Assembly: GCF_002843315.1 (NCBI RefSeq)
Contig: NZ_MVDD01000002.1
Coordinates: forward strand, 62,001-126,000
Direction: 5' to 3'
From: Labilibaculum filiforme
Lineage (GTDB): Bacteria; Bacteroidota; Bacteroidia; Bacteroidales; Marinifilaceae
DNA length: 64,000 nucleotides
Both the position numbers and the translations under genes were made by a program. Shown here piece by piece: positions 35,765 to 44,600 of this stretch. How positions within the stretch are numbered: the first letter of the stretch is position 1; every line of letters starts with the position of its first letter. The notes beneath the pieces are model-generated. The model was given only the letters and a program-made list of their open reading frames with translations. It did not search any database and was not told the DNA's origin.

Positions 35765-36781
35765 TTACGCTCCACAAGATTTTCGAACTTCGATGCTACT
35801 ATCTAACATCTCCTGTTTATAAGCAGTAATGCCATCTTTTAAATTTTCCAGCAAAATATCAACAGCTCTACCTCCTAAATCCTCTACAGGTTGAGCTATT
35901 GAAGTTATAGGAGGATCAACTAAATCAAAAGCACTCATTTGACCAAAACTAACGATAGCTACTTCATTTGGAACAAGAACTTTACGTCGTTTCATTTCCC
36001 TTAAACCCGAAGCAGTTAAAAAGTGAGTTGCAAATACAATCCCATCAATATCATTTGAAGAATTGAGCATGATTTCAAATACAGCAGGCATTTGCTCGTC
36101 AAAAGTTTCGTAATTCAATTCATGCACAAAACCATCTTTTACTTCCAGCTCAAACTTCTTCATTGTTTGTTGATAACCCACCAATCGTTCGTGAATTGCC
36201 TCCAAGCCTGGTTTTAAAGTAATAAATCCAATGCGTTTCCGTCCCATCTTTACCAACTGCTCAACCGCCATTGCGACTCCACCCACATTATCAACACCAA
36301 CAAAATTAGTTTCAATATCAGGATATCGTCTATCGATAAGCACAAAAGGAAAATTACTTTTCTTCAATCTCAATATATCTTCCTCATTCTGTTGAGTGGA
36401 TGCAATAATCAAACCATCTACTTGTCTGTCGAGCATCGATTCAATTAGCTCCGACTCTCTTTCCTTACTTTCTCCAGTACTACTAAAAATAACATTATAG
36501 CCAGAAAGTCTTGCCTTGGTCTCTATTCTTCGTGCTATTCTTGCGTAGAAACTATCCGATATATTGGGTATCACTAAGCCAATCATATCGCTCTTTCCCC
36601 GACTTAAACCTCGCGCTAATTGATTGGCTCTGTAATTATTTTCTTCAGCAAACTTTATTATTGTTTCTTGAGTATCCTTACTAACCCGCTTTTCATCACC
36701 ATGTCCATTAAGAACAATAGATATTGTTGATTTAGAGATATTTAATCTCTTAGACATATCTTGTAATGTAATTTTCTTCAC
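35765..36781 (-). CDS. LacI family transcriptional regulator
   Basis: A 338-residue LacI/GalR regulator: N-terminal HTH (ITLQDMSKRLNISKSTISIVLNG), hinge helix NQLARGLSRGKSD, and a periplasmic-binding-like sugar domain (IGLVIPNISDSFYARIARRIE, DGLIIAST, FVGVDNVGG). It heads the mannoside cluster. Operator 4 is 14 bp upstream of its own start and similar palindromes precede GH38 and catabolic genes, so it is probably an autoregulated local repressor. The inducer is likely mannose or a catabolite, inferred from the regulon. Confidence 0.93.
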   Translation of the reverse strand: MKKITLQDMSKRLNISKSTISIVLNGHGDEKRVSKDTQETIIKFAEENNYRANQLARGLSRGKSDMIGLVIPNISDSFYARIARRIETKARLSGYNVIFSSTGESKERESELIESMLDRQVDGLIIASTQQNEEDILRLKKSNFPFVLIDRRYPDIETNFVGVDNVGGVAMAVEQLVKMGRKRIGFITLKPGLEAIHERLVGYQQTMKKFELEVKDGFVHELNYETFDEQMPAVFEIMLNSSNDIDGIVFATHFLTASGLREMKRRKVLVPNEVAIVSFGQMSAFDLVDPPITSIAQPVEDLGGRAVDILLENLKDGITAYKQEMLDSSIEVRKSCGA

Positions 36782-36794
36782 GTTTCTAATTGTT

Positions 36795-36814
36795 TTGCCA
36801 AAGCGGTTAGGCAG
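36795..36814 (-). promoter_or_regulatory. LacI-type operator 4 (autoregulatory)
   Basis: TTGCCAAAGCGGTTAGGCAG lies 14 bp before the lacI-type gene. Shared core GCC/GCT-N-AA-x-CGGTT-x-GGCA with three other sites. The closer spacing fits direct autorepression. Confidence 0.7.
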
Positions 36815-37078
36815 ATTATAATTTAAAAAGGCGAATTGCTCACCTTAAAATAAACCTGCCTTCCTACGTTTTTTAATGGCGCTAATATAGAGAGCATTTT
36901 CGACAAATTCAAGTTAAATAAAAAAAAACTCAAAAACGACCATACACTTTTCTAGCATCCGTTTCTTTTCCTCTTCTCAACAAAACTCAAGTTGCTTACT
37001 AACCGGCAGAAAAGAGCCAATGCAACCTACAATCATTATCATGAAAAAATCTAATACCAATAAAGAATCGCAAGAAAA

Positions 37079-38074
37079 CTACAATGATTTTCTTCTAACC
37101 AGCTTAGTGGGAACACAATAAAAAACTCTTTCTGAGTTCATTACAAACTCAGCAACCTTCTTCCCCATCAAATTAAAATCTGTTGATATCACCGTAATAC
37201 CTTTGTCTATATACTTTTTCATTGGAGTTTCGTTGTAGGAAATAAGCCCTACATCCTTTCCAAATTCGAATTTTTTCTCTCTAGCTTTGTCTAAAATTTT
37301 AACCATCGCACGATCACTTACTGAAAAATAGGCAGTCCCTTTTTTCACTTCGATGGCATCCATATTGGTACAAACAGAATGCTTAATCTTGTTTTGTTGG
37401 CAAAAACGATTAAAAAACTCCACTGTGTCATAGGAGTGGTAGGTATAATCTGGATACAACATGCAAAACTCTTTGTACTTAGAAATCTCTTTTATGCCCG
37501 ATTGTAGGGAGGTTAAAACAGACTCACCAAAATCTTGAAATATCTGAGAATGTTGATCATCTGCATTAATATTCCAATCAATAATCATCACATTTTTTGG
37601 ATCAAGCTTCTTTAAGCAAGTAGCTACTTTTGGATGATCGAAGTTCATAATAATGTATTTACTATACTTTCCGACGCTCTCTCGAATTTGAGATTTAAAC
37701 ACATCAATATTGTAGTGATGAAAATGAAGATCGACAATTACATTCGCTGCCAAATTTTTTCTGAAACTATCGTACAAAACCTCCTTGTATGCTTTAAATG
37801 TATCCAAAAACAAAAACACTCTTGTAATTTCGCCCGACACAAAATATCCTTTATTTGGAACCGACTCTATCACATTTCTTTTCTTTAATTCAGCATAAGA
37901 TTTAAAAACGGTATCTCTCGACAAAGAACACTCTCTACACATCTCATTTACAGATGGTAAAACATCCCCAGGGTGCAAAATCTTTTGACTAATTGCATCC
38001 TGAAATGCTTGAATTAATTGTTTAAATTTCGGAATTGGAGAAGTACTGTCTGGTGTAAATTGGAAGGCTTTCAT
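37079..38074 (-). CDS. GntR family regulator with LacI-like C-terminal domain
   Basis: A 331-residue regulator. It has a GntR winged helix at 1-80 (HPGDVLPSVNEMCRECSLSRDTVFKSYAELKKRNVIES) and then a periplasmic-binding-like sensor domain, an arrangement common in Bacteroidetes sugar regulators. It is divergently placed to the cytochrome b operon with a 115-bp spacer, and separated from the LacI gene by about 300 bp. Targets unknown; no clear operator was seen in the spacer. Confidence 0.88.
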   Translation of the reverse strand: MKAFQFTPDSTSPIPKFKQLIQAFQDAISQKILHPGDVLPSVNEMCRECSLSRDTVFKSYAELKKRNVIESVPNKGYFVSGEITRVFLFLDTFKAYKEVLYDSFRKNLAANVIVDLHFHHYNIDVFKSQIRESVGKYSKYIIMNFDHPKVATCLKKLDPKNVMIIDWNINADDQHSQIFQDFGESVLTSLQSGIKEISKYKEFCMLYPDYTYHSYDTVEFFNRFCQQNKIKHSVCTNMDAIEVKKGTAYFSVSDRAMVKILDKAREKKFEFGKDVGLISYNETPMKKYIDKGITVISTDFNLMGKKVAEFVMNSERVFYCVPTKLVRRKSL

Positions 38075-38189
38075 ACGTAAGTCGTTCTAGTGTTCTGTTC
38101 TGTTATGGCTCGCAATATAGAAATAATAGCTAAAATTACAGTATTTTTCCTTTTATTTGTAGTGAAATAGAAACCATACATTTTCAATA

Positions 38190-39476
38190 ATGATAAATAA
38201 GAATATAGAAGGAAGGAGCCCTTCGAGCATAGAAAAGTTCTTTTTGCACTTACACCCATCCAAAATAGATACCAGAGCCATTAAATTTAACCGCACCTTT
38301 GGGTTAGGTGGTGTTTGCGCCTTACTTTTTGTAATTTTATCGTTAACCGGATTACTACTTCGATTTTCGTATATCCCCACTGTTGAACATGCATACGATT
38401 CTATTTTAGGCTTAAAATACAATACTATTTTTGGTCAATTTATTCGCAACCTGCACCATTTATCAGCCAAATTTTTAATTGTAGCATCTTTTCTTCATTT
38501 AGTCCGAGTTTACTACAGCCAATCTATTTTCAATAAACGCGGTGAAAATTGGATTTACGGATTATTGATGCTGTTTCTGGTGTTAGCATCTAGTTTTACC
38601 GGATACCTTTTACCATGGGATCAGCTTGCCTATTGGGCGATCACAGTAATTACCCAAATTATCGAATACATTCCTTTTATAGGTCATTCGCTGGCGTATC
38701 TTGTGCGTGGAAGTGACACCGTAGATGGAAACACACTGCTCAACTTTTACACCTTACATACCGGAATTCTCCCTTTACTCTTTATTTTCTTAATGAGTAT
38801 GCACTTTTGGTTGGTACGAAAAGCAGGAGGTGTTGCTTTACCTAAGCGAGACGAAATACAAAAAGTAGATGTTATTCCCAATTTGGTTTCCAAAGAAATT
38901 ATGCTTGCCAGTATTGTTATTGCAGCATTGTTTTTAATAGCTGTTTTTTACGATGCACCACTGCTCGATCAGGCCAACCCATTAAAGAGTCCCAACCCAA
39001 GCAAAGCTCCCTGGTATTTTCTAGGAGCTCAGGAGTTACTCCTACATCTTCATCCATTTTTTAGTGCTGTAATAATACCTTTTGCAACAGCTCTATTCTT
39101 TTTTGGACTGCCATATTTTAAATACAATAATTTAAATATAGGAGTTTGGTTCAATTCTCCTTTGGGCAAAAAAATTACCATTCAATCGGGAGTTATCGCC
39201 TTTGTTTTTACATTTGTATTAATTTATTTTCTAGAACATTTTCTACATTTCGATTTATGGTTGTCTAACTGGCCAAGTATTATCTCAACAGGTTTTATTC
39301 CTGTATTATTATATGTAGTTCCAGTTGCCATTTATCTATTATTTTGGCATAAAAAACATCAGGCCAATCGTACCGAATTAATTATGGCCTGCACAAGTAT
39401 AATACTATCATCTTATATAAGCATGTTGCTTATTTCTTTGCTATTGCGAGGAGAAGGAATGTTGATGATTTTTTAA
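38190..39476 (+). CDS. Cytochrome b (bc/b6f-like), full-length fused
   Basis: A 428-residue integral membrane cytochrome b. Haem ligand pairs are His89/His103 and His190/His205; spacings of 14 and 15 follow the b6 pattern. Quinol-site motifs are LPWDQ (141-145) and PWYF (274-277) in place of PEWY/PEWF, the form seen in menaquinol-oxidising low-potential complexes. N- and C-terminal parts are in one chain. It is the first gene of a tight operon with a Rieske protein and a multihaem cytochrome c, so it is the membrane core of a quinol:cytochrome c oxidoreductase. Confidence 0.92.
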   Translation: MINKNIEGRSPSSIEKFFLHLHPSKIDTRAIKFNRTFGLGGVCALLFVILSLTGLLLRFSYIPTVEHAYDSILGLKYNTIFGQFIRNLHHLSAKFLIVASFLHLVRVYYSQSIFNKRGENWIYGLLMLFLVLASSFTGYLLPWDQLAYWAITVITQIIEYIPFIGHSLAYLVRGSDTVDGNTLLNFYTLHTGILPLLFIFLMSMHFWLVRKAGGVALPKRDEIQKVDVIPNLVSKEIMLASIVIAALFLIAVFYDAPLLDQANPLKSPNPSKAPWYFLGAQELLLHLHPFFSAVIIPFATALFFFGLPYFKYNNLNIGVWFNSPLGKKITIQSGVIAFVFTFVLIYFLEHFLHFDLWLSNWPSIISTGFIPVLLYVVPVAIYLLFWHKKHQANRTELIMACTSIILSSYISMLLISLLLRGEGMLMIF

Positions 39477-39492
39477 AACATTAAAGTCCACA

Positions 39493-39954
39493 ATGAAATT
39501 AAACAGACGAAAATTTATTACGCGATTACTTGTAGCGGTTGCGTCGATTGAAGCTTTATTCTTAATAAAAGGAAGTGTAAATAAGGTTGCCAGTGCATCT
39601 GCAACAAACAATTTATTTAACGCTGGCAAGGCATCTTCATTCGATACGAACAAACTATATCCTTTTTTAACTGGTCAATTCTTTCTGAAACGTTTCGAAG
39701 ATGGTGGATTTTTAGCAATGTCCTTTAAATGTACCCATTTAGGATGCGTAGTAAATACAAATTCGCAAACTGGCGGATTTAATTGTCCTTGTCATGCCTC
39801 ACAGTTTAATAAATTTGGAGAAGTTTTATCGGCACCAGCCACACGACCATTGGATTACTTTCCTATTACCATTGAAAAAGGAGAATTACTAATTGACACC
39901 AAAACTCCAATTAGAAGAAGCTCTTTCGACAAATCTCAGTTAACCTACGTATAA
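39493..39954 (+). CDS. Rieske 2Fe-2S protein
   Basis: A 153-residue Rieske protein. The N-terminus RRKFITRLLVAVASIEALFLI is a Tat-like twin-Arg membrane anchor (only RRKF is visible). Cluster ligands are CTHLGC and CPCHAS. It lies 17 bp after cytochrome b and 2 bp before the cytochrome c gene, so it is the iron-sulfur subunit of the same bc-type complex. Confidence 0.92.
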   Translation: MKLNRRKFITRLLVAVASIEALFLIKGSVNKVASASATNNLFNAGKASSFDTNKLYPFLTGQFFLKRFEDGGFLAMSFKCTHLGCVVNTNSQTGGFNCPCHASQFNKFGEVLSAPATRPLDYFPITIEKGELLIDTKTPIRRSSFDKSQLTYV

Positions 39955-39955
39955 A

Positions 39956-42250
39956 ATGGAGAATCGTAAAAAAACAGAACGAATCAGCTTGTTGGCAGCA
40001 GTAGCCACCATAATTTCGATTCCCTTGTATTTATTAGTAAATACTTATGGTGCAACCACCGAAACAAGTGAAGAAGCACAATATGTTGGACGAGAAACCT
40101 GTATAGAATGTCATTTAAATGAATACAACGATTGGGTAGGTTCAGATCATGATAAAGCCATGGATCATGCCAATGATTCAACTGTTTTAGGTAATTTCGA
40201 CAATCAATCGCTTGAATACAACGGAATGGTTCATAAGATGTACAAAAAAGACAATCGTTTTTTCGTACAAACCGATGGGGAATCAGGCAAACTGGAAGAA
40301 TTTGAAATTAAATATGTATTTGGATACTATCCCTTGCAACAATATTTGGTAGAATTTGATAGAGGTCGCATGCAAACTCTTCCGCTTACTTGGAATTCGA
40401 AAGACAGTGTTTGGTATCACATGTCGACCCAAGTGTATAAAGATGAAATAATAGAACACGATAACTGGTTACATTGGACCAATCAGGCTCAGAACTGGAA
40501 TGGAATGTGTGCCGATTGTCACTCTACTAATTTAGTGAAAGGCTACGATTCCAAAACCGATACTTACCATACTACCTGGAGCGAAATAGATGTAAGCTGT
40601 GAAGCCTGTCACGGACCAGCATCGAAACATTTGGAGTGGGCAGCTAAGGCTGATTATGCTCGAGATGAACACAATAATTTTGGATTGATTGTAAAAACAA
40701 GTGGTATTGACAACAAAGAATACGTCGATTTATGTGTGCGTTGCCATGCCCGACGAGGTTCTTTATCCGATTTTAAGCACAGTGCAGATATCTATAATCA
40801 TACCATTCCTAATTTACCTAACGGCGAAAATTACCATATTGACGGTCAGATATTAGATGAAGATTACGTTTACGGTTCATTTACACAAAGTAAAATGTAT
40901 ATGAGAGATGTAAAATGCAACGACTGCCATAACGTTCATAGTACCAAACGATTATTTGAAGACAACCGTTTATGTACGCAATGCCACAGAGCGGATGATT
41001 ACGACACCAAAGCGCATCATTTTCATCAATTAAAAGGCGAAGCAGGCAATGCTGTTATTGCTGATGATGGGGTGAAATTTGAAGTAGGTGATGGTGCACG
41101 ATGTATTAACTGCCACATGCCCGCACAATTTTACATGGGCCCCGACTACCGAAACGATCACAGTTTTAGAATTCCTCGTCCCGATTTAACACAAACATTA
41201 GGAACTCCCAATGCGTGTAACCAATGTCATGCCGATAAATCGACCCAATGGGCTGTTGATTACGTAAATAAATGGCATGGAATAAGTCGTCCTTCGCAAT
41301 ATGGAGTTGCCTTTAAAGAAGCCCTTACCGGAAGTCAGGCAGGCTTTGATGCTTTGGTACACATTTACAATGATGAGGTATATCCTGAGGTTATCCGGGC
41401 AACGGCAATTCGCTTACTTGGTGTTCATTATCAAAAAAAGAGCAAGGATATTTTATACGAAGCTTTGAATAATTTTAATGGTCATATTCGTTACAATGCC
41501 CTTCAAAATCTTTTAATGGATGATCAAAAATCGTTCAATATTGTCTTGGGAATGCTAAACGATCCAACCAAAGCCATTCGTGTTGAATGTGCCACTAAAT
41601 TAAATACAATTAGCAAAGATCAAATACCTGCAAAATATAACGAACAGCTTCAACGAGCCGAAAAAGAGTACTTAGAAGCTTTGGAGTATAGTGCCGATTT
41701 TCCATCGGGAAAATTTAATCTGGCTAATTTTTACTACAACAGTAAACAAACCGAAAAAGCAGAGGAATTCTACAAAAGAGCTTTGAAACAGGATCCTGAG
41801 TTGCATCCTATTAAAATAAATTTAGCCATATTATATAACAACAAAGGCGAACATGAAAAAGCCGAAATATTGCTAAAAGATTATTTGAAACATATTCCTA
41901 CCGATGGTGCTACCACTTTCACGTATGCGCTGTTTTTATCGGAACGACAACGCTACGAAGAGTCGATGACTTATTTACTGAAAGCAGCCAAACTATCGCC
42001 CGAGAATCCAAGAATTTTCTATAATATAGCGATGATGTATGATTTTAGAAATAATTCGAAAGAGGCCGTTAGTTATTTAAAAAATGCCATTAGCATTAAT
42101 CCTGAAGATCAGAATTATTATGTGGCGCTGTTAAATTTGCATGTAAAATATCAGCAAACTAAAGAATCGAAAACGGTAGCCAAACAAATACTCGAAAAAT
42201 TCCCTTCTATTCCTGATAAAGCGAATATTGAAGCAATTCTAAAGCAATAG
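39956..42250 (+). CDS. Octahaem cytochrome c with C-terminal TPR repeats
   Basis: A 764-residue protein with one N-terminal membrane anchor (about 12-30) and eight CxxCH haem sites in the first 430 residues: CIECH, CADCH, CEACH, CVRCH, CNDCH, CTQCH, CINCH and CNQCH. HEAT-like and then TPR repeats fill the C-terminal 300 residues (AEEFYKRALKQDPELHPIKINLAILY, PENPRIFYNIAMMYDF). It resembles cytochrome c554-like TPR proteins. As the third subunit of the bc-type operon it probably takes electrons from the Rieske protein; the TPR part may dock a partner. Confidence 0.9.
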   Translation: MENRKKTERISLLAAVATIISIPLYLLVNTYGATTETSEEAQYVGRETCIECHLNEYNDWVGSDHDKAMDHANDSTVLGNFDNQSLEYNGMVHKMYKKDNRFFVQTDGESGKLEEFEIKYVFGYYPLQQYLVEFDRGRMQTLPLTWNSKDSVWYHMSTQVYKDEIIEHDNWLHWTNQAQNWNGMCADCHSTNLVKGYDSKTDTYHTTWSEIDVSCEACHGPASKHLEWAAKADYARDEHNNFGLIVKTSGIDNKEYVDLCVRCHARRGSLSDFKHSADIYNHTIPNLPNGENYHIDGQILDEDYVYGSFTQSKMYMRDVKCNDCHNVHSTKRLFEDNRLCTQCHRADDYDTKAHHFHQLKGEAGNAVIADDGVKFEVGDGARCINCHMPAQFYMGPDYRNDHSFRIPRPDLTQTLGTPNACNQCHADKSTQWAVDYVNKWHGISRPSQYGVAFKEALTGSQAGFDALVHIYNDEVYPEVIRATAIRLLGVHYQKKSKDILYEALNNFNGHIRYNALQNLLMDDQKSFNIVLGMLNDPTKAIRVECATKLNTISKDQIPAKYNEQLQRAEKEYLEALEYSADFPSGKFNLANFYYNSKQTEKAEEFYKRALKQDPELHPIKINLAILYNNKGEHEKAEILLKDYLKHIPTDGATTFTYALFLSERQRYEESMTYLLKAAKLSPENPRIFYNIAMMYDFRNNSKEAVSYLKNAISINPEDQNYYVALLNLHVKYQQTKESKTVAKQILEKFPSIPDKANIEAILKQ

Positions 42251-42273
42251 AATTAAGAAGCCCTGAAATATGA

Positions 42274-42301
42274 AAAAAGACCCAAACGGGTCTTTTTTTT
42301 T
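42274..42301 (+). terminator. Rho-independent terminator after the cytochrome operon
   Basis: Stem AAAGACCC / GGGTCTTT with a four-base AAAC loop and a following T run of eight. It lies 24 bp after the cytochrome c stop and may also serve the convergent UDG gene. Confidence 0.85.
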
Positions 42302-42390
42302 GTATGTATATTTTTCTTCGCACTAGTAACTAGTAAGTTGCAGAAAACCATTTTTTTTTGGCTGTATTGTGATGCCTAAAAAGTGCTTAC

Positions 42391-42969
42391 TTAAACATGT
42401 TCAGAATAATGAGCTGGATTAACCAGTTCGCGGTATTTATAAACTATTTTCTTAAAATCCTCCCAGGTATCTCGCTTAAGAGCTGGGTTACGCAACAATG
42501 CTGCAGGATGAAAAACAGGCATCACCAATCGATTTTCCCACTGGATCCAGTTGCCACGGATCTTCGTAATTTTTAAACTATCATCATTTAACAGCCTTTT
42601 TAGTGCGGTTGCTCCTAAGGGAACAATAATTTTAGGATTAACCAACTCTATTTGCTCATACAAATAAGCAATGCATTTGTCGACCTCCTCCTCTTTAGGA
42701 ACCCGATTACCAGGTGGTCGGCAACGAAGTATGTTACTCAAAAAAACGTGTTCCTGTCTGGTAAACCCACATGCCAGAAGTATTTTATCGAGTAGCTGTC
42801 CTGATTTCCCAACAAAAGGACGCCCAATTCTATCTTCATCGGCACCCGGAGCTTCTCCAATAATTAATATGTCGGCATTAGGATTTCCTTCGCCCCATAT
42901 TGCATGATTTCTTGTTTTGGATAGATCGCATGCCGTACAATTTACTATTCGTTCTTTTAATCGTTCCAT
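42391..42969 (-). CDS. Uracil-DNA glycosylase, family 4 (4Fe-4S)
   Basis: A 192-residue family 4 UDG that removes uracil from DNA. Cluster cysteines are visible at CTACDLSKTRN near the N-terminus and in the ILRCRPPGNR segment; the active-site loop is GEAPGADEDRIGRPFVGKSG and the leucine loop region is MPVFHPAALLRN. Full family length. Followed upstream by the PHP gene 9 bp away. Confidence 0.93.
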   Translation of the reverse strand: MERLKERIVNCTACDLSKTRNHAIWGEGNPNADILIIGEAPGADEDRIGRPFVGKSGQLLDKILLACGFTRQEHVFLSNILRCRPPGNRVPKEEEVDKCIAYLYEQIELVNPKIIVPLGATALKRLLNDDSLKITKIRGNWIQWENRLVMPVFHPAALLRNPALKRDTWEDFKKIVYKYRELVNPAHYSEHV

Positions 42970-42978
42970 ATCTAAAAG

Positions 42979-43644
42979 TTAAATAGTATTCCTCGTTTTA
43001 TTCCTCATTGCAAGCACAATATCATATGGAATTAGCATATTTCCAAACCCATTTCCCAAATCTACTCCAGGTTTTCTAGTGCCATGAAAATCAGAGCCAC
43101 CAGTCAGCAACAAATCATATTTTGCAGCTATTGCCGTAAATTGTTTCACCTGAGCCTTGGTGTGAGTCGTATAAATTGCTTCTACCCCATTTAATCCCAT
43201 AGATGCAAGTTGCCCAATCAACTTATCTAAAGCCATCATTGACAAGCAATACTCTAGCGGATGAGCTAAAGAAGTAATACCTCCATATTTGGCAACAATT
43301 TTTATTGCTTCCCCGGGACTTCCTAAGCTATTGCGCAAGTCTACCTCTACATTTTTAATAATTGCAGTTCGTTCCTCCTGATTTTTATCGATAAAGTAGG
43401 CTAAAATATGAATCCCATAAACCAGTCCCATGCCCGAAGCAGAGATTTCCATGCCAGGAATTAATTCGATTGGAAGTTGTGATGCTGCGATATACTCCAA
43501 TGCCTCTGGTATGCCCTTCATGGTATCATGATCGGTAATTGCAATGGCCGAAAGTTTCTTTTTTACTGCATAATCAACAAGTTCTTTAGGAGTATAAGAT
43601 CCATCCGATGCACTTGTATGAATATGTAAATCAATAGTTTTCAT
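42979..43644 (-). CDS. PHP domain metal-dependent phosphoesterase
   Basis: A 221-residue PHP protein (DLHIHTSASDGSYTPKELVDYA, AITDHDTMKGI, EMSA, LAHPLEY, TGGSDFHG), with the full set of His/Asp metal ligands. Related to the YciV/RNase AM group that acts on nucleoside 3',5'-bisphosphates or RNA 5' ends. It overlaps the DUF1847 gene by 14 bp, so both are probably translated together. Confidence 0.9.
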   Translation of the reverse strand: MKTIDLHIHTSASDGSYTPKELVDYAVKKKLSAIAITDHDTMKGIPEALEYIAASQLPIELIPGMEISASGMGLVYGIHILAYFIDKNQEERTAIIKNVEVDLRNSLGSPGEAIKIVAKYGGITSLAHPLEYCLSMMALDKLIGQLASMGLNGVEAIYTTHTKAQVKQFTAIAAKYDLLLTGGSDFHGTRKPGVDLGNGFGNMLIPYDIVLAMRNKTRNTI

Positions 43645-44113
43645 GATATTTTATTTTTTGAATATGAGCAATTGCTGCTGCCGGATCATTATTATTTGTA
43701 AAATCTTTATCAAATAAATTAGTAACCAATGCATTTGACATTTTACTGAAAATCATATCGTGGCCAACACACAAGCCCATAGAAATATTTAAATCGGTAT
43801 TTTTCTTGTTTAAAAAATCGGCTTGTCCTGCCGGATTACATAGAATTCTACCGCCAATTCCTCCAATAATATCTCTCTGCGCAATTCTTCCATACTTACA
43901 GTCGATGGTATAAACATCAAAATATTGCGAAAAGTATTGCTTTAGTATTTGAGCTTCGTTCGAAAATGTAATGCAATGAGCAATTCCAATTCGCTCAAAA
44001 TGAATCCCGCGTGCAAAATTCATTATTTCTTCAATGCGATTGGAACTCATACTTGTAGTCTCAAAATTGACTTTCATTACTTTTCGAAATTCTTCTGTAT
44101 ACAAATTCTTCAT
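43631..44113 (-). CDS. DUF1847 family protein
   Basis: A 160-residue protein matching the C-terminal part of DUF1847 (putative metal-binding): ERIGIAHCITFSNEAQILKQYF, ILCNPAGQADFLNKKNTDLNISMGLCVGHDMIF. The usual Cys-rich N-terminal segment of longer members is absent. Function unknown. Confidence 0.8.
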   Translation of the reverse strand: MKNLYTEEFRKVMKVNFETTSMSSNRIEEIMNFARGIHFERIGIAHCITFSNEAQILKQYFSQYFDVYTIDCKYGRIAQRDIIGGIGGRILCNPAGQADFLNKKNTDLNISMGLCVGHDMIFSKMSNALVTNLFDKDFTNNNDPAAAIAHIQKIKYHENY

Positions 44114-44600
44114 TCTATTTTTACTAGTTTAGAGTACTTAAAAAAGTTTGTAATCAATGTTCTTAAATAGCGTGCAAATCGAAGGACTTTTTAATAGTGC
44201 TATTTTATATTTAGGGAGTATTTAGGTGTTATTAGAAATAACCTGAGTACAAATATAATGAGAATATTCTCATTTCAAAAAATAAAACAAAACCCCTTCA
44301 TCTGTTTTAGAATGGCTTAACACAAGTCGTTAAGCCACTTATTTACAAATTGTGTACTAAACAAATTTCACCTACTCCCAACTAAAATCGTTGTAAAACA
44401 CAACCGATACTTTAATAAAACTGTAAACCGATAATACATTCGTAGTTTCTAAAAAAAAACTCTCCGCCAGACAAGATGTGCCTAGGGAGAGTATTTAGAT
44501 TTTTTTTTACCAAAGAGAACCATATGAAGAATTCACTTTGAACCTCTTAATTCCTTTTATTGTATGCTATATTTTTGCTTTGTTTATTCAAAAACTCCTT
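44114..44600. other. Intergenic region with terminator and duplicated tail
   Basis: No gene seen. It holds the presumed promoter of the DUF1847-PHP-UDG unit near 44120-44300 (a GGTGTTATT hairpin around 44225-44245) and, near 44456-44505, the terminator of the DUF4412 gene. Part of the sequence between 44350 and 44590 is similar to 45930-46124, part of a gene duplication. Confidence 0.5.
44456..44505 (-). terminator. Terminator of DUF4412 gene 1
   Basis: On the minus strand ACTCTCC pairs with GGAGAGT around a loop of about 20 bases, followed by a run of T. About 100 bp after the stop. Confidence 0.7.
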
